DNA of 64,000 nt from Trichobilharzia regenti (GCA_944472135.2 OX235267.1:16537452-16601451); one strand, 5' to 3'. Positions 1-11,233 are shown, numbered from the stretch's first letter. Translations and numbers: made by a program. Notes: generated by a model not told the origin, from the letters alone.

Positions 1-462
1 TGCTGGTATCACTGGACTGTTGATATGAGGCTATTTTCAGTTTCAGTAGCTGCAGCTCTCACAAGCTGCTCTAAAACCCATTCATTACAAATATACAAAA
101 TCTGTGTTAAGAACAGATTAGACCTGGCAAAAAATGTTCCTACGAAGTATTAGAATCATCAGCTTACCTTCCCTGACACTAACTCGTCTAAAACAAATAG
201 CACAACGATGCACATCTCCATCAATTGACCTGCTGAAGCTTTTTATACTCATGACACCTCCACATGAGCAAATCCTTTCTTTCCTAATCAACTCCACATC
301 TAAGCAATACTGGAAGATACTTTACCCTCACCGAACTGCAAACGCAACTAGATTACAGCAGACGGAATTGAAGCTTCAACTCACGTGGATGAAATTCATT
401 GGACCATTCAAAATCATTCATTGATTGGTAGTAGTTAATGGTGCTTAAAGTTTAACTTGGCC
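1..462 (-). mobile_element. Merlin DNA transposon, copy 1 (cut by window edge)
   Basis: Positions 1-460 align by eye over most of their length with 10741-11233 of the complete Merlin copy (shared blocks around ttgaaatatacaaaatctg, the cttacc block, gcacaacgatg and caatactgga). The right end at about 436-462 is a terminal inverted repeat: read on the minus strand it begins GGCCAAGTTAAACTTT, like the TIRs at 10342 and 11233. The coding frame is on the minus strand and broken. The left part lies outside the window. Confidence 0.75.
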
Positions 463-699
463 AGTCTCGCTTATATTGAGGGTTTTCGTTCACAGCTTAC
501 TTGTATTGGCAATCATTTGTTTGTTTTAGAGATATTTTAGAAGACAAAACAAAGTAAAATTGAGCAAAGATAAGTTCTTCATCTGTTTCTATAATTATAT
601 GTACACATATTTAAAAAAGTAATAATTATCGGCAATGTCGGTGCTTCCTAAATGAATATCGAATTTTCAAGTATTGGTTTTGTAGGGATTTTTTGTTTG

Positions 700-895
700 A
701 TTGCATAGAGGATTTCATCATGAGCTGACATCAGTTAGAGAACCACTGGAAAACCTGGGAGTACTGGACAGCTGTCTCGTCAATCTAGTTTGGGACCCTT
801 CAGCAGTACGCACCCACCGCCAGGGTTCGAACCCAGGGCCTTCTGGTTACAAGGCGAGCTCGTAGACCATTCAGCCACTGGGACCTGATCCAATG
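700..895 (-). mobile_element. SINE-C copy (tRNA-like head)
   Basis: Read on the minus strand: a tRNA-like head with B box ggttcgaaccc near 835 and the phrase for cttgtaaccagaaggcc, then a body with cgaaacagctg-like, ccagtactccca, ttttccagtggttctctaac and a tail gctcatgatgaaatcct. At least eight copies of the same unit occur in the window. Not a tRNA gene: the cloverleaf does not close. Confidence 0.7.
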
Positions 896-1056
896 GTCAG
901 CTCATGATGAAATATCGAATTGTTAAAATCAGTAGTGTATGCATGTTTAATTGATAATAAGCATAAAAAATGTAGTAGTAAATTGAATATCCGATGAAAT
1001 TAAAATGGAAGTATGTATGCGATAATGAGAGAAAGTTGGAACAATGATGGTCAAGG

Positions 1057-1400
1057 CGTAACGACAGAAGGCAAGAGTCAGGCAGCAGATCGTTTATTGA
1101 GAAAATCAACCGATAATTATAGATTTTTATCTACATTATTATTCGTTATTATTAGCTGAGAAACAGCGTCTTCTGATTGGTTGTTTTCTCACTGGAAGTT
1201 ATTCTGCCATCTCTTTGTGGCCATTTCTTTGAAGATCGGACCATATATGTGCGAATCGTATCCACCCACGCTAAGTCTGCTGAGATTGGTTGTCGAGTTA
1301 GTCTTTGTTCTTGTTCTTTTCTCATGACCAAGATATGGGACGTAAACATTGACGTAAATTGGTGTCTACCAATTTTGGCTAACAGACAGCTCTTACCACA
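1057..1400 (-). mobile_element. Solo LTR, Gypsy-type family 1 (subfamily b)
   Basis: Begins (t/c)gtaacgacagaaggcaag and ends ctcttaccaca, the same ends as 23849-24183. Contains repeated ctgattggttg blocks. By comparison with the element at 57.9-59.6 kb, transcription would be on the minus strand. Flanks aagg/cagg are a degenerate 4-bp target duplication. No internal domain is attached. Confidence 0.65.
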
Positions 1401-1829
1401 CAGGTAGAGGAAAATTGTCTGAGTGAACTTCTCTCGAAGTTGGTCTTCTTAATGTGGATTCTGAGATTGTTTCAGCTACAAGGTAAACTAGTAAGGCAAA
1501 ACTGGAATTAGTTGTACTACACTGTGGACAATTTTAATAGGCTTTGTTAATGCCAACCTCATAGCCAAATATCTACAAGGTGAGCAAAAACCCAGCCTCG
1601 AAAAGACTGTCTATCGCTTGTTTAAGTAGGTATTCTGATGTCTAGAAATCCGATGATGATGTCCAGTTGTAGGCCTAATGTAGGCAGGAGCAGTCATATT
1701 AGCCAACATCAATTGATTGTAAAAATGTGACAGTTTCTCCTTTCCCCACCCCGTAAGCCTTTTACAGGTTATTATTTATTTTTAACTATCTTTAGTTGTT
1801 GTTACGTATGCCTAGCCACCGATCACCTA

Positions 1830-2310
1830 TCTCGACAACAGGCAATGTTAGATGACTAACATACGATGGATCAGGTTGGGAAAGAGCTAGCATGTGGTGG
1901 TCAAACCAAAACATGGCTTCATCAGTCAATCAAATAAATCCACAACAGTTAGTTTGAGCTAAACAGGTAGGGAAGGAGGTGTATAGACTTCCTGACTGAC
2001 TGACTGGTTGGGGTCCTCGGGATGGGAAAAACCAATGACGGCGGCTGTAGAGAATCGGTGACATGGTTAAAAAATATTGTCAATAGTTGGTGCAAATGCA
2101 TCCACTCCTCGTGACTTATCATATCCGATAAAATTCTTTTGTTTTTCTATATTACTATTCTTTTTACTTCATATTTCTGTCTTTAATTTCTTCTCTTCCT
2201 TTGTGTGCTACATGGAGGCGGGGAGTGTGGCGACTCGAACTGTTGCACATGGGTGCAAAGCAGTTTTATGTTGAAACCAGTCAGTCATATTCAATTTAGT
2301 GTTATTATTT
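1830..2310 (+). mobile_element. RTE-like LINE (family 1), 3' fragment
   Basis: Carries the decayed end of ORF2 (the GQTKTWHQS..., GWGPRDGK and MAQNRSQW region seen intact at 45600-45811) and the 3' UTR with ggcgactcgaactgttgcac, ending in a cagt-rich tail near 2285. Multiple stops; inactive. Confidence 0.7.
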
Positions 2311-2329
2311 CATGCGTCTCTGGTTCACT

Positions 2330-2965
2330 TACTTTTACTTACTTACTTTACTTCGGCTATCTCCTACGGGAGGATGAGCCGGCTTCATGAACGTCTCGAA
2401 TCATCGCTGCTCAGGCGCGGCAATTTGTAAGAGAGTTCATGAAGTTTCATGGGAATTTGGTACGAGTGATGTCCCCAGAATCGCTCGGCCTTTTGTTTGA
2501 GAGTGCAGCTCTAGCCTTTACACAGCCAAGTGTGACCTACAAGGCAGTAGGAGTGGAGTAAGGAGTCCACTATCCATTGGCAGCCGGTGACTGGAGTTCG
2601 GTTCATACGCCTTTTTGAATGGGGCCAGACATCCAGGACATCCAACAAGCCCTTTGTCCATACGTCTGCCGGTGAGCTCCAGTGAGCTACATACGCCAGT
2701 CGTTGGAGGTTTGGAATCAGGGTTTAGCCATCTCCCCTAGACCGTCATCCAATGGACAGTCAACCCGGTGGAGAGCGCCGGGCATCCGCTTTCGCCCTCT
2801 CACTTTGGTGAGAAACACCTCCGCCACGTGAAGGCAGTGAGTAGGACTTCCTCAGGAGAGGCTATGTAAGACGCCCGGTCATATGGGAGCATTTCAAAAG
2901 GTGTGCGGAGGGGTGGCCAACCCGCAGCGCAAGGCACCCACCCCCGACCATCCTGAGGCTTTGGA
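2330..2965 (-). mobile_element. LINE derivative (family 4), minus copy
   Basis: The inverse of 62480-63385. From 2330 the tail (tta/ctt)n is followed, on the minus strand, by the last codons of a LINE ORF2 (SRDVHEAGSSSRRR-like end) and then a GC-richer non-coding module that matches 62480-63020 closely. Most of the ORF2 is missing, so this is an internally deleted copy. Confidence 0.6.
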
Positions 2966-3150
2966 GGTTCTGGTAGAACTCGGGCTAGATTCCCGGTCGG
3001 TATACTCCTAAACCTCTTTAAGCCGGTAGAGAGGGAAGGTTAGTCATTAGGCTAGAAACTCCACTATGTAAAATCAAACCATTGCTACAGAAACCCCAGA
3101 GCTCTAGCTTGAACCCCTATGTTCCAATCGGATTGTAAACAAATAAAATT
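2966..3150 (+). mobile_element. SINE-B copy, degraded
   Basis: Starts with gattcccggtcggtatactcc (B-box-like) and ends with the SINE-B tail aaccattgctacagaaac, ttgaacccctatgttcc, then A/T-rich. Compare 27490-27720. 3150-3225 is A/T-rich without recognisable content. Confidence 0.5.
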
Positions 3151-3225
3151 AAAATAAATAATTATATTTAAATATATATTACCACTAATGCATGCGTCCG
3201 GGATTAAAAGACAAACTGCCTAATT

Positions 3226-3800
3226 TTGCCTCTTCTTGCTATGTGTATCTATCAATTTAACTGCTCCTGTGGAGTGGGTCAGTTACATAGGCCGTAAAAT
3301 TAGGCATGTTTCTCGTCGAATTTCTGAACATCACTCTGCATAGTTAATATCAGTAAAAAGTTTGAGCATTGTGGATTAGATCAAATGAAGTATAATTATA
3401 TTTTAATAGTTTACACACAATGTGATAAGTTTTGTTATTGGTAATATTTCGAGCAAAATTACCAATAACAAAACTTATCACATTGTGTGTAAACTATTAA
3501 AATATAATTATACTTTATTTACTCTGCATAGTGCTTAAGTAAAGGACAAACAAAATCTACTCGTAGCGCTATTCTATCTCATCTTGTGGATACAGAACAC
3601 AAGATTGACGTTAACCAGGCTTTCAAAGTCATTTACCGCATACCAACAAATCTTAATTTTGCCTTAAGAGTTCGATTACTAAATATTGTTGAGGTTGGCT
3701 GTTGGGATCCATATTAAGAAGCCTAATTTGTGCATCCAAAAGAAGTTGGTTAGTTCAGACATCATCCTTACCCGCTCGGTCATCCGAGCGTGGAATTTTC
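3226..3800 (+). pseudogene. PLE (family D) GIY-YIG endonuclease fragment, split by a foldback
   Basis: The frames contain CSCGVGQ, YIGRKIRHVSRRISEHHSA (part of a GIY-YIG domain) and, after an insertion at 3344-3520, the C-terminal segment AILSHLVDTEHKIDVNQAF ... FKVIYRIPTNLNFALR. This is the C-terminal endonuclease of Penelope-like retroelements, which nicks target DNA for primed reverse transcription. The same family is seen on the minus strand at 43560-44035. The RT domain is absent; frameshifts after LLNIVE make it dead. A (tat)n run at 3838-3870 follows. Confidence 0.7.
3344..3520. repeat. Foldback insertion with 58-bp perfect arms
   Basis: Arms 3388-3445 and 3458-3515 are perfect inverse complements (58 bp) around a 12-nt loop atttcgagcaaa. 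The insert is flanked by an 11-bp direct repeat actctgcatag at 3333-3343 and 3521-3531, so it splits the PLE fragment. The left part resembles a PLE terminal repeat (aaaagtttgagcattgtgg versus aaaacttgggcactgtgg at 4096). Confidence 0.8.
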
Positions 3801-4094
3801 CTAATTTTAATTGTTATTCTATTTGCTACTATATGTTTATTATTATTATTATTATCATTATTATTATCAAGCATCTTTAATGAACTGTAATTTCCTTGAT
3901 CATACTTTACAAATCGGTATTATTTAAAAAAAACACTAATATTGTTATTGACTACTTATCTAGAATATTCTATGTATATAAAGATGCATATGTAATTGTA
4001 AAGCCAGAAGAGGAAATTATCGAAAAGGATATTCTTTGTTCAATTATTTTGTGTTTCATAGATGTCTGAATGAATATTTTAGCTATATTATGTG

Positions 4095-4215
4095 TAAAAC
4101 TTGGGCACTGTGGTAGTAAGTAATTCCATATTAGTTTGTTTATTAGATAATTAATAATGTTTCACTGTGTGCTATATTAATAAACAAACTAATATGGAAC
4201 TCCATATCATGCGTA
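4095..4215. repeat. PLE-terminal hairpin
   Basis: aaaacttgggcactgtggt is followed by a 22-bp perfect inverted pair 4124-4145 and 4178-4199 (ttccatattagtttgtttat core) with a 32-nt loop that contains aatgtttcactgtgtgc. The same strings form the ends of PLE family B at 34565 and 35850. 3880-4095 and 4215-4555 hold nothing else recognisable. Confidence 0.6.
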
Positions 4216-4559
4216 AAAAGACTGACGCTATCAAATAACAATTAGTCTGTGAATATAATAATAATAGCCTTATTATGCACAATAAGTTTACATTATATGC
4301 ACAATTTTACGCCGTAGTTTATTGCATAATAATATTTACTCTTCCATTCACGAGTCTCAAGTAAAACACAGACGTCTCCAGTAAGTACATCATGTGATGT
4401 AGTGATGTTAGATCTGAAGAATAAAATATAATCCATTACGATATATTTCTTAGGGTACCACAAAAATGCTCAACGATAGACTGCAAACCAATTAAAAATG
4501 TACATGAGTACATTTGGAGACCCATGGATATATAATTGAATGATTATATAATGACAAAA

Positions 4560-5755
4560 ACTAAAGAAAATTCAAGCAGATCAGTCTGTCTATTTTAAAC
4601 ATAGAACTTTGCATCGATGTGCAGCAGTTCAAGTCGCCACACTCCCTCCTTGTAACACACAAGGCAACGGAACAAAGTAGAAAAAATGCATAATAGGGAC
4701 AGTAGACAGGGATATGACACAAAACGAATAGTACTAACGAATTACAAGTTAGTTCCATTGGAAATTATAAGTCACAAGGAGTGAATGCATTTGCGCCAGC
4801 CATTGAGAATGATTTTGAGCCATATCACCGATTATCTCCAGCCAGTGGTTTTTACCGTCCCGAGGACTCCAACCAGCCAGGAAGTTTACACCTTCCTACG
4901 CCATCGGCTTAAACTAACTGTCGTGGGTTTCATTGACTGATGAAGCCATGTTTTGGTCTGACCACCACTAGCTCTTTCCCAGCCTGACCCTATGTCACCT
5001 AACACTGCCCCTCGAGGAAGGCGATGACTAAGGATGCATACGTAACACATGTCCTAACCATCCCAGTCGATGTAGCTTCACAACCTCGTCGATTGATTTC
5101 CCCTCCAACTTACCTAGCACTCGACCGATGCCTCACCTCAGAATTGCTTACCCTACTATGCCACTTCACACGGGAGATAGAGCGCAGGCACCTATGATCA
5201 AAGACAGCTAGCGGCCTTTTCATGTCTTCCACTCTCAATGGCCAGGTCTCACAGCCATAAAGGAGGACGGAGCGGACTGATGAGCAGTACACCCGACTTT
5301 GGTCGATAGTCGGATATCACGTCTACGCCAGAGACGACGTAAACTGGCATATGCGAAACTAGCCTATGTATCCTCGCTGAGATTTCGTCAGAGATCAACC
5401 CGTTGGCGTTGACTGATGGTACTTCCCAAGTAAGTGAAGCGGTCAACGTGCTCTGCCACTTCACTTCTTATTTCTAATCTAGGAGTCGGTGTAGTCCAGT
5501 CCTGTAACATCATCTTGCATTTGGCGGGAGCGAATCGCATGCCAAACATTCATAGATTGCAGTTCAAGGTGTTTAGAAGACTCTGCATTTTGTCAGCGTC
5601 TTCACCTAGAAGGGCTACATCGTCTGCATATCCTAAGTCAACGAGATTATTCCCAGGTAGCAAGTCAGTCCCTGAGTCTCTGTAGTGAGTTAGGGTTAAG
5701 TCCATTAGTACATCTATGATGAAGTGCGTACCGACGATGATTCTCAAGCTAGGAT
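4560..5755 (-). pseudogene. RTE-like LINE (family 1), ORF2 C-terminal half and 3' UTR
   Basis: Minus-strand frames give, in order, VLMDLTLTHYRDSGTDLLPG, LVDLGYADDVALLGEDADK (the RT YADD motif), LISDEISARI, YCSSVRSVLLYGCETWPLRV, EDMKRPLAVFDHRCLRSISR and the LGHVLRM region. Frames shift several times. 3' UTR with the ggcgacttgaactgctgcac motif reaches about 4600. ORF2 of RTE LINEs encodes endonuclease and RT for target-primed insertion; the endonuclease is missing here. The 5' border near 5755 abuts a SINE-C scrap (5760-5820). Confidence 0.75.
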
Positions 5756-6234
5756 GAAACAGATGTCCAGTACTGCAGTGTTGGTTTTCAATGTTTCTCT
5801 AACTGATATCAATCCGTAGTTAAACTCGGAAAGAATATCTTTGCTCAGTCTTCTTAGTTTTCATCTTCTAAATGTCTAAATGAGAATTGTTACTGTATTG
5901 GAGAATTCAGCCTGCCCTATTCGTTCAACAGTAATATTGTTTGGATTACGCAATTCACCGGTGTACAATTATACTTTCTTTACAGGTTAGGTATTAGTTT
6001 CTCCGAAGTTTTAGATGACTTAGTTTACCAAATAACTACTACAATCGTGGAAATTAGATTCAATGTCGTCTACTAATTAATTCTTTCTACTCATGGAAAT
6101 TTAAATGTCTTCTACTTTTAAACCTTGTCATATAGACTCTATTCACAATCACATAAGCAGATTCCTAATTTTGAGGTTATGATATTATCGGTGTATGTAG
6201 AACACTGCTATCTTGGCTAGCGTGCATTAAATAG

Positions 6235-6850
6235 TCTTAAGATGCTGCTACAGGACTGGACTACGTCAAATCCTAGCTTAGTGATAGGGAGTAAAGTGAC
6301 AGAACATGTTGACCACTTCACCTATTTGGGAAGTTGTATCAGCACCAACGGACTGATTGGCGACGAAATCTCAGCACGGATCCAAAAAGCTCGAGCTGCT
6401 TTCACTAACTTACACCATCTCTGGCGTAGGCGTGACATCCGGCTATTAACCAAGGGACGTGTCTACTGCTCAGCAGTTCGCTCCGTCCTTGTCTATGGCT
6501 CTGAAACATGGCCAATACGAGTTGAAGACATGAAAAGGTTGACTGTTTTTGATCACAGATGTCTACGATCTCTTTCTCACGTTAGGTGGTATAATAAGGT
6601 AAGTAATGTTGACGTTAGGCGTAGAGTGTTGGGCAAAGAGGGAAAATCAATCGACGAGGCTATAAAGTTACATCGATTGAGGTGGCTAGGTCACGTGGTG
6701 AGCATGCCTAACCATCGCCTCCCCCGACGGGCATTACTAGCTGATATAGGTGCAGGTTGAAAAGAGTAAGTGGTGGCCAAACAAAAACATGGCATCAATC
6801 CATGAAATCCTTGACAGTTAAATTGAGTCAGGTAGGGAGATAAGTCTGTT
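6235..6850 (+). pseudogene. RTE-like LINE (family 1), ORF2 C-terminal piece
   Basis: An open frame 6242-6760 reads MLLQDWTTSNPSLVIGSKVT, then HFTYLGSCISTNGLIGDEIS, CSAVRSVLVYGSETWPIRVE and a LRWLGHVVSMPNHRLPRRAL end. It starts after the YADD motif and has neither the endonuclease nor the RT active site. It is the cleanest small remnant of this family in the window but cannot be functional alone. 5820-6235 shows nothing recognisable. Confidence 0.75.
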
Positions 6851-6999
6851 ACAATCGTAGTCTTTTTCTTATGACTCAATATGAGCATATTTCGTTCAAT
6901 GAAAAAACCTATCTTATTTGATAACTATATATAAACAATAATAATAATTTAAAACAATTAGTCCCTTTTATAAATTCGGATAGTGTTATTAGAGACGGA

Positions 7000-7135
7000 G
7001 ATTATCTGACCGAGATGAACCATAAGAATGATGTTAACTCATGCTTTAAGGTCATTCATAAAAATTGTCAAGGGCGCTTACTGAAATACTCTTAGGCTAT
7101 AGGTATTCTTAAGCCCCACCCCGCCACTGTGTATT
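7000..7135 (+). pseudogene. PLE scrap (GIY-YIG C-terminus)
   Basis: HKNDVNSCFKVIHKN resembles the VDVNHAFKVIYRIPTN block of PLE endonuclease C-termini elsewhere in the window. Short and broken; low information. Confidence 0.4.
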
Positions 7136-7304
7136 CAAAAACAGTTTATTATTACTCTTAGCGTACTACCTTACTAATCCTTATTTGATTGGATTACCAA
7201 ACGTTGTGTTAATCATTCTTAAATCCCTTTTTTGTTGTCATTTTGCTTCATTTAATTTCCCTTAATTTTTCTGATTTATATCGACTTGACAAGTAAATGT
7301 GTGA

Positions 7305-7490
7305 CTCCATTATCGGTGGCACAGTGGTTAGGACTCTCGCCGACCATGCACATGGTCCGAGGTTCGAACACCTGCCGACGCACACCTGATATCTATGGTC
7401 GGCCTGCAAAATTTGGGCTACCGATATCCATGCTGAAAATTCCATACTTGTACCAAAAATACGGTGTGGAATCAAGCTGTAAATAAAAAA
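7305..7490 (+). mobile_element. SINE-A copy
   Basis: tRNA-like head: ggtggcacagtggttaggac (A-box region) and gaggttcgaacacctg (B box); body cctgatatctatggtcggcc; tail tgctgaaaattccatacttg, taccaaaaatacggtgtgga, then A-rich. Same unit at 15245, 30660, 36785 and 63873. Confidence 0.75.
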
Positions 7491-7494
7491 AATA

Positions 7495-8880
7495 ATAAGA
7501 TTTTATTTTGATAAGGTGTCACACAGTGTAGTGTTATACAGTAATATTAACTGATGACCACGTTTCGAGCACAAACTATTACTTTAGCTCGTAATCATAT
7601 CAATCACTCACACAACTTTTTTCTTTCATTTATGTATATGTGTGGAATCGATTAGATATTGGCTTAAAAATCAATGTGAGATAATGTCCATTCAAAAATA
7701 TTAGTGGTAGTGTTATTGACCCATTACAATTATATGGGAAATACGAATTTTTATACGAGTGTTTTTTTTTATAGTCATAATAAGTTACTTGTTAGAATGT
7801 TTTGATGTGTTTGAATTGAAATAGAATTTTAAGATTATTTATTATCCTCTTCTGATTTGACTTGAGGTAATAATATCTTCCATATTTCTGGTATTTGCAT
7901 TGAGTCACTTCTGTTGCACGTGTTGGGTGTAGACTCGATGAATAAGGATTCCTTAATCAACCTCTCTCTCCACCTACCTATATTACTTTTTAGAATTTGA
8001 CCTATGTAGTTGACCTCACAATCATTGCAGGGTATTTTGTAAATTATGTTATTTTGTCTAATTGGGTCCACGGGGTCTTTTAGCCTACAGAGCTTGTCCT
8101 ATCTGAGTGAGTTTGTAGGTTTAAATGCCACCCTAATTCCTGCTTTATTTAGAATCCTACATAGGGCGGGTCTCAAATGTCCCCTCTTTATATGGTATCA
8201 CTGAAGATGACTTATATTCTATCTTATTTATGATATTGTAACAACAGAAGACAAGGGCCAGGCAACAGATCGTTTTATTATGAAAATCAACACGTATTTA
8301 TACATATTTCACATACATTATTATAGCTTATGCAAGTAGACAAGCGCAGTCATCTGATTGGTTGTTTATCAGAAGTTAGGCAGACAAACGCAGGCTTCTG
8401 ATTGGTTGTTTCGGGATTCCTCGACAAATAGAGTTCTCTATCTGCGAATCATATTTTGCCACGTTAACTCTGCTGTGATTGGTTGTTGAATCAGCCTTGC
8501 TCATATTTTCTCACGGCCTGCTCTCACCACAATATTATTACTAGTTTCACAATTATTTTTATTTTTCGTTTGACCTTTTTCGATCTTCCTAATGAATTTC
8601 AAAGGATAGTTATTCAACACCAAAGCCCAGGTTTTATACTTATATCAATAATTCACTGATCTTTAGTGAATTTTCTGGGATTGTTAGTTATTCAACACCA
8701 ACCAATTATTCTTCTATCTGCTTCGTTTCATCGTTTAGGTCTTTTTTTGTACTGCTTAGTGCTATTGCTCGGTTTGTTAGACATTTAACTAATCCTACCT
8801 TCACAGATTGATAGTGACGGATGAGATGAATTGAAGTCTAAATATTTATTAGTAGAATGCGTTGGTTTTTTTATAAACTC
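7495..8880 (-). pseudogene. PLE (family B) C-terminal part, interrupted by a solo LTR
   Basis: Minus-strand frames: RT-C-terminal linker (near 8530-8830), then KRGHLRPALCRILNKAGIRV (8220-8090), then PIRQNNIIYKIPCNDCEVNY with IGQ at 8068-7990 (GIY-YIG start) and the ESLFIESTPNTCNRSDS end. The 3' terminal repeat (tgacaccttatcaaaataaaa reversed) ends near 7497. The solo LTR 8237-8531 sits inside it. The RT catalytic domain itself is not present. Confidence 0.7.
8237..8531 (-). mobile_element. Solo LTR, Gypsy-type family 1
   Basis: tgtaacaacagaagacaagg ... gctctcaccaca; nearly the same as the two LTRs at 42022-43092. Flanked by a 4-bp target duplication atat (8233-8236 and 8532-8535). Minus-strand TATA-like tataaata near 8300 and three ctgattggttg/gtgattggttg (inverted CCAAT) blocks. 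Solo LTRs arise by LTR-LTR recombination. Confidence 0.85.
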
Positions 8881-9190
8881 TAGTGTTCAGTTTACCTAAC
8901 AGATGCCACAGAAATGACTCAACGCAAATACCACAGATATGCATGGAAGATATTATTACCACCAGTTAGTCAGTCAAATCAGAGGAGGACAATAAATAAT
9001 CTTAAATTGTATTCTATTTTAACTCAAACACATCACAACATTCTAACAAGTTGAATTGAAGTTTTTGATTTTCCCGTCGATTGATTGGACCGAAGTGCTC
9101 GGTCTCAGGTTGACATGTCGGCTTCTTGTGCAGATGCCTCGACGATTTCTGGGCATTTAATTAGTATACAATTGGTGGATGGTGGCTAGT

Positions 9191-9250
9191 AGTGGAATCC
9201 AGGATGCGCATTTCGTCCTATTTGGGACTCGTCATCTGGATGTACCTGCA
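9191..9250 (-). ncRNA. Hammerhead ribozyme remnant 1
   Basis: On the minus strand: stem I gtacatccag / ctggattcc, stem II gtcc...ggac around caaata, conserved gaaa after stem II, short stem III tgcgca, cleavage triplet atc. The core should read CTGANGAG; here it is ATGACGAG, so C3 is replaced by A. C3 pairs with catalytic G8, so cleavage is predicted lost. Confidence 0.8.
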
Positions 9251-9393
9251 CTTCTCAGTGAGTGATGATGTTCCCACTGAGGCTGGAACCCAGTGCCCAT
9301 AGTTTCAAGTGGTCTAGTGGATAGCACTTTGGCGCTTGAAACTATGGGCACTGGGTTCCAGCCTCAGTGGGAACATCATCACTCACTGAGAAA

Positions 9394-9453
9394 TGCAGGT
9401 ACACCCAGATGACGAGTCCCAAACAGGACGAAATGCACATCCTGGATTCCACT
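9394..9453 (+). ncRNA. Hammerhead ribozyme remnant 2
   Basis: Plus-strand partner of the inverted pair: gcaggtacacccag, core atgacgag, stem II gtcccaaacaggac, gaaa, tgcacatc, ctggattcc. C3 is A. Stem III is weakened by tgcaca. Confidence 0.8.
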
Positions 9454-9819
9454 ACTAGCCACCATCCACCAATTGTATTCCAACAAGTTATTTATTTTGA
9501 CTATAAAACACTTGTCTTATTTCCCATCTGATTGTATTTGATCAATAACACTCATAATATTATTTTTGAATGTACATCATCCTATATTGGTTTTTATTCA
9601 AATATCTCATCATCAATTTCACTCATGTATATAAATGAAGGAAAAAAGTTGTGTGGGTGACTTGATATGATTATGAGTTGTAATGAATTGTTCTCGAAAC
9701 GTGGTCATCAATTAATATTAGTGTATAACACTACACTGTGACACCTTATCAAAATAAAATCTTATGTCTAATGGAGTTAAAATCTACCACCACAGTGCCC
9801 AAGGTTTATACGCATATCA

Positions 9820-10332
<513 letters not shown>

Positions 10333-10341
10333 CGGTCTGAG

Positions 10342-11233
10342 GGCAAAGTTAAACTTTCGACACCACTAGCAACCAATCAGCAAACGACCTTGAACGGACC
10401 AATCATATTAAATAGGCATATATGATGAATGGAAACGCATATTTATAGAAAAAAGCATAAAGAAGGATAAAACGGTTACAAGGAGTATCTTTCTCAAATA
10501 TGTGAGAGAAACATCCCCCAGTTTAGCATGTGACTGTCAATGGCGAAGTCACAGCACATCCTGTACCTATATTCATCTGAACGGCCGTAAATGAGATCCT
10601 TTTCAGGTCCATTTATAGCCCTTATCTTGTTTTTCAAGCGGCCCCAAAAACCTTCAGTGGAATTCGTATGAGTCCTCGTAACGGGATCCACACAGCAAAC
10701 AAGTGATTGTCTCTATTTTACACGATGCAATATCTCTGCAATGCTGGTACCACTAAACTGTTGAGACAAGACTATTCTCAGTCTCGGCAGCTGCTGCTCT
10801 CACCGGCTGTTTCAACACCCAGTAATTGCAGATATACAAAATCTGGGTTAGGGAGAGATGTGACCTAGCGGAAAAATTTCCCACGAAATATTAAAATTAT
10901 CAGCTTACCCTCTCTAATATTAGCATGCTTCAAACATATAGCACAACGATGAACAAACCCACCAGTTGATCTGCTATAGCTTTTTAAAGTCATGATACCA
11001 ACACAAGAACAAGTTCGCTCCTTCCGGAGCAATTTAAATCCAGGCAATACTGGAAAACACTAACCTCCTCAAATTGCAGCCGTAACCTTGTAAGGTCACG
11101 CATTAGAAATGAATCAAGCGCTCTACAACATTGAACTACGTTCGTGAATCTCATTGGATAATTCGACATCGTTCGTAAATCTCATTGGATAATTCGCTGA
11201 TAGGTAGTTAGTGGTGTCGAAAGTTTAACTTCC
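10342..11233 (-). mobile_element. Merlin DNA transposon, copy 2, internally deleted
   Basis: Terminal inverted repeats 10342-10368 (GGCAAAGTTAAACTTTCGAC...) and 11209-11233 (inverse GGAAGTTAAACTTTCGAC...) agree over about 25 bp with a 2-bp indel. Both are flanked by the 9-bp direct repeat cggtctgag (10333-10341, 11234-11242). 8-9 bp duplications are typical of Merlin, the eukaryotic relatives of bacterial IS1016. The 892-bp length is too short for an intact transposase. Confidence 0.88.
10494..11050 (-). pseudogene. Merlin transposase remnant (zinc-ribbon N-part and final E block)
   Basis: Two minus-strand blocks survive. 11047-10865 has CSCVGIMTLKSY, GGFVHRCAICLKHANIREGK, the Cys-rich N-terminal DNA-binding region. 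10700-10494 has TRTHTNSTEGFWGRLKNKIR: HTNxxE is the region around the third acidic residue of the ISXO2/IS1016-type DDE domain. Between them only about 165 nt remain, much less than needed for the two Asp residues of the triad, so the catalytic core has been deleted. The product would excise and reinsert the element; this copy could only move using a transposase from elsewhere. Recognition is from motif memory. Confidence 0.75.

Larger units (their letters stand above)
9053..9481. mobile_element. Smα-type retroposon, inverted double copy
   Basis: Two head-to-head Smα units. Arms 9166-9309 (minus unit) and 9335-9478 (plus unit) are nearly perfect inverse complements of about 144 bp; the 25-nt loop is the tRNA-like A-box region tggtctagtggatagcactt. 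The minus unit continues to 9053 with its 3' tail. The whole insert is flanked by aacaagtt (9045-9052 and 9482-9489), interrupting a PLE tail. Confidence 0.8.
8890..9790 (+). pseudogene. PLE (family B) 3' end, plus strand, split by Smα pair
   Basis: 8930-9052 and 9490-9775 together are the inverse of 7500-7900: cacagatatgcatggaagatattattacc, then the non-coding tail with aaaacttgtgtgggtgacttg-like sequence and gtgacaccttatcaaaataa. Only the last codons and 3' terminal repeat remain. It forms an inverted pair with the 7495-8880 copy. Confidence 0.65.

Noticed and set aside
7305..7400. tRNA gene
   Set aside because: A and B box resemblance comes from SINE heads; no closed cloverleaf, many near-identical copies each followed by a retroposon body.
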